Shown one piece after another: positions 48,045 through 49,205 of a stretch of DNA of 49,205 nucleotides (the stretch's first letter is position 1; every line of letters starts with the position of its first letter). The notes under the pieces are model-generated. The model searched no databases. It saw only the letters and a list, made by a program, of their open reading frames with translations, and was not told the DNA's origin. Source of the DNA: Oscillospiraceae bacterium (GTDB lineage Bacteria; Bacillota; Clostridia; Oscillospirales; CAG-382); contig SVTM01000022.1 in assembly GCA_015063785.1 (NCBI GenBank), positions 1 through 49,205 on the forward strand. The letters are read 5' to 3'. The position numbers were made by a program, and so were the translations under genes.

Positions 48045-48355
48045 AAAAAATCGGAATTATCGGCGACAAGGACAGCGTTCTCTGCTTCAAGGCGGCAGGT
48101 TTTGTCACCTTTATCACAGAAGACGAAAAGGAAGCCGAAGCTATCATAAAAAAGGCGTCAAACGACGGTTTTGCGGTGATCTTTATCACAGAACAGATGA
48201 TGAGCCTTATTCCCGAAACGGTTGAAAAATTCAAGGAAGATCCCAATCTCGCCATCATCCCTCTGCCCGGCAAAAACGGAAGCACGGGACTTGGTATGGC
48301 GGCGATAAAAAGCTCGGTCGAAAAGGCTGTCGGCGCGGACATCCTTAAAGACTGA
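48041..48355 (+). CDS. ntpF: V-type ATPase subunit F
   Basis: 104 aa, CheY-like alpha/beta fold of the central shaft (KKIGIIGDKDSVLCFKAAGF, AVIFITEQMM, IIPLPGKNGSTGLGMAAIKSSVEKAVG). It regulates coupling between shaft and head. Called NtpG in some Enterococcus nomenclature. Confidence 0.93.
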   Translation: MKKIGIIGDKDSVLCFKAAGFVTFITEDEKEAEAIIKKASNDGFAVIFITEQMMSLIPETVEKFKEDPNLAIIPLPGKNGSTGLGMAAIKSSVEKAVGADILKD

Positions 48356-48407
48356 AGAAAAAGCCCTTAGATAAAAACTAACCGAAAGGCAGGGTTTATT
48401 AGAAACA

Positions 48408-49205
48408 ATGATAACAGGAAAAATAGTAAAGGTCTCGGGTCCCCTTGTTGTGGCAAGCGGAATGCGCGAGGCAAATATGTTCGACGTTGTGCGTGTCGGC
48501 GATATGAAGCTTATCGGCGAGATCATCGAAATGCGCGGCGACAAGGCATCCATTCAGGTATACGAAGAAACCGCAGGCATCGGCCCCGGCGACGAAGTTT
48601 TTTCAACAGGAGAACCTTTGTCTGTAGAGCTTGGCCCCGGTCTTCTTACCAATATTTACGACGGTATCCAAAGACCTCTTGAAACAATGTACCGCGTTGC
48701 AGGCACAAATATCCCCAAGGGTATTGACGAGCCTGCCCTGGCGCGCGACAAGAAGTGGGAATTTGTTCCCACCTGCAAGGTCGGCGACGAGCTGAAGGCC
48801 GGTGACATTGTCGGTACTGTCAAGGAAACCGAGATCATCACCCTCAAGATTATGCTTCCTCCCGGAGTTTCGGGCAAGGTAAAGGAGATAAAGTCGGGTG
48901 AATTCACAGTTACCGACGTTATCGGTGTTATCGAAACCGAAAAGGGCGACTACAAGGTCACCCTTATGCAGAAATGGCCGGTAAGAAAGGCTCGCCCCTA
49001 TGCAGGCAAGATTCCTCCTTACGAGCCTCTTGTAACAGGTCAGCGTGTCATCGACGCTGTCTTCCCCATCGCAAAGGGCGGAACCGCTTGCGTTCCCGGT
49101 CCTTTCGGAAGTGGAAAGACCGTCGTTCAACACCAGATTGCAAAATGGGCGGACGTTGATATCGTTATCTACATCGGTTGCGGTGAACGTGGAAATGAAA
49201 TGACC
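48408..49205 (+). CDS. ntpA: V-type ATPase catalytic subunit A, 5' part
   Basis: 266 codons to the window edge, still open, and full-length proteins have about 590. ATG at 48408. The ribosome binding site is weak (GAAAGGCAGG, 13 bases away). N-terminal beta barrel ([18 protein letters not shown]), the bulge domain typical of V-type A (about 110-195), then the nucleotide-binding domain with P-loop GPFGSGKTV and CGERGNEM, whose Glu is catalytic. Subunits B and D should follow to the right. Confidence 0.95.
   Translation, partial: MITGKIVKVSGPLVVASGMREANMFDVVRVGDMKLIGEIIEMRGDKASIQVYEETAGIGPGDEVFSTGEPLSVELGPGLLTNIYDGIQRPLETMYRVAGTNIPKGIDEPALARDKKWEFVPTCKVGDELKAGDIVGTVKETEIITLKIMLPPGVSGKVKEIKSGEFTVTDVIGVIETEKGDYKVTLMQKWPVRKARPYAGKIPPYEPLVTGQRVIDAVFPIAKGGTACVPGPFGSGKTVVQHQIAKWADVDIVIYIGCGERGNEMT

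Overview
The window looks like a piece of a Bacillota (Clostridia) chromosome, probably from a gut-type Oscillospirales or Christensenellales relative. Supporting features are AGGAGG ribosome binding sites, many textbook sigma-A promoters with 17-nt spacers, several GTG/TTG starts, RNase J, an SdpR/SdpI pair and a V-type ATPase operon. The genus cannot be fixed from the sequence alone.

Layout. 1-750: tail of a gene entering from the left and a decayed metallophosphoesterase. 886-8974: a hexuronate block made of an unknown 831-aa cytoplasmic protein, a divergent AraC regulator, and the overlapping operon uxaC - SDR-type fructuronate reductase - uxuA - GH39-like glycosidase. 9000-9457: tandem repeats of about 180 bp carrying tRNA-Arg 3' tails. 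9413-18234: an integrated element of about 8.8 kb in the 3' half of tRNA-Arg(ACG), bounded by a 45-bp direct repeat. It has integrase, repressor, a tight divergent promoter switch, a small excisionase-like HTH protein, CHC2 primase, a DUF927 ATPase, an iteron-like candidate origin, a second divergent switch with an XRE/Fic pair, and small phage-type genes including a lipoprotein. No conjugation or virion genes are seen, so it resembles a phage satellite or small integrative island.

18378-22420 (minus): SGNH hydrolase, tsaE, recD2 and a small membrane protein. 22627-25956 (plus): PHP-type phosphoesterase, a RyR-domain protein, a Rossmannoid (SLOG/TIR-like) plus transmembrane (SLATT-like) protein and a two-TM protein, a candidate nucleotide-signal conflict operon. 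26002-27693: RNase J. 28062-30997: two lipoproteins (one with WG repeats) and a YgjV-like membrane protein. 31213-38996: two ECF sigma factors with very large C-terminal extensions. The same ECF-type promoter precedes both at identical spacing, and between them lie YdcF, a HAD phosphatase, a small membrane protein and sdpRI. 39046-43474: pyruvate kinase (minus), a sugar epimerase with a second fructuronate-reductase-like SDR, a 2[4Fe-4S] ferredoxin and a DUF3298 protein. 43653-49205: V-type ATPase operon (G/H, I, K, E, C, F and the start of A), with Na+-type ligands in the K subunit.

The main leads for new biology are (a) the tRNA-Arg element with its candidate origin, integrase arm sites and a Fic protein whose catalytic His position is Gln, (b) the RyR/SLOG/SLATT operon, and (c) the paired anti-sigma-less ECF factors sharing one promoter motif.
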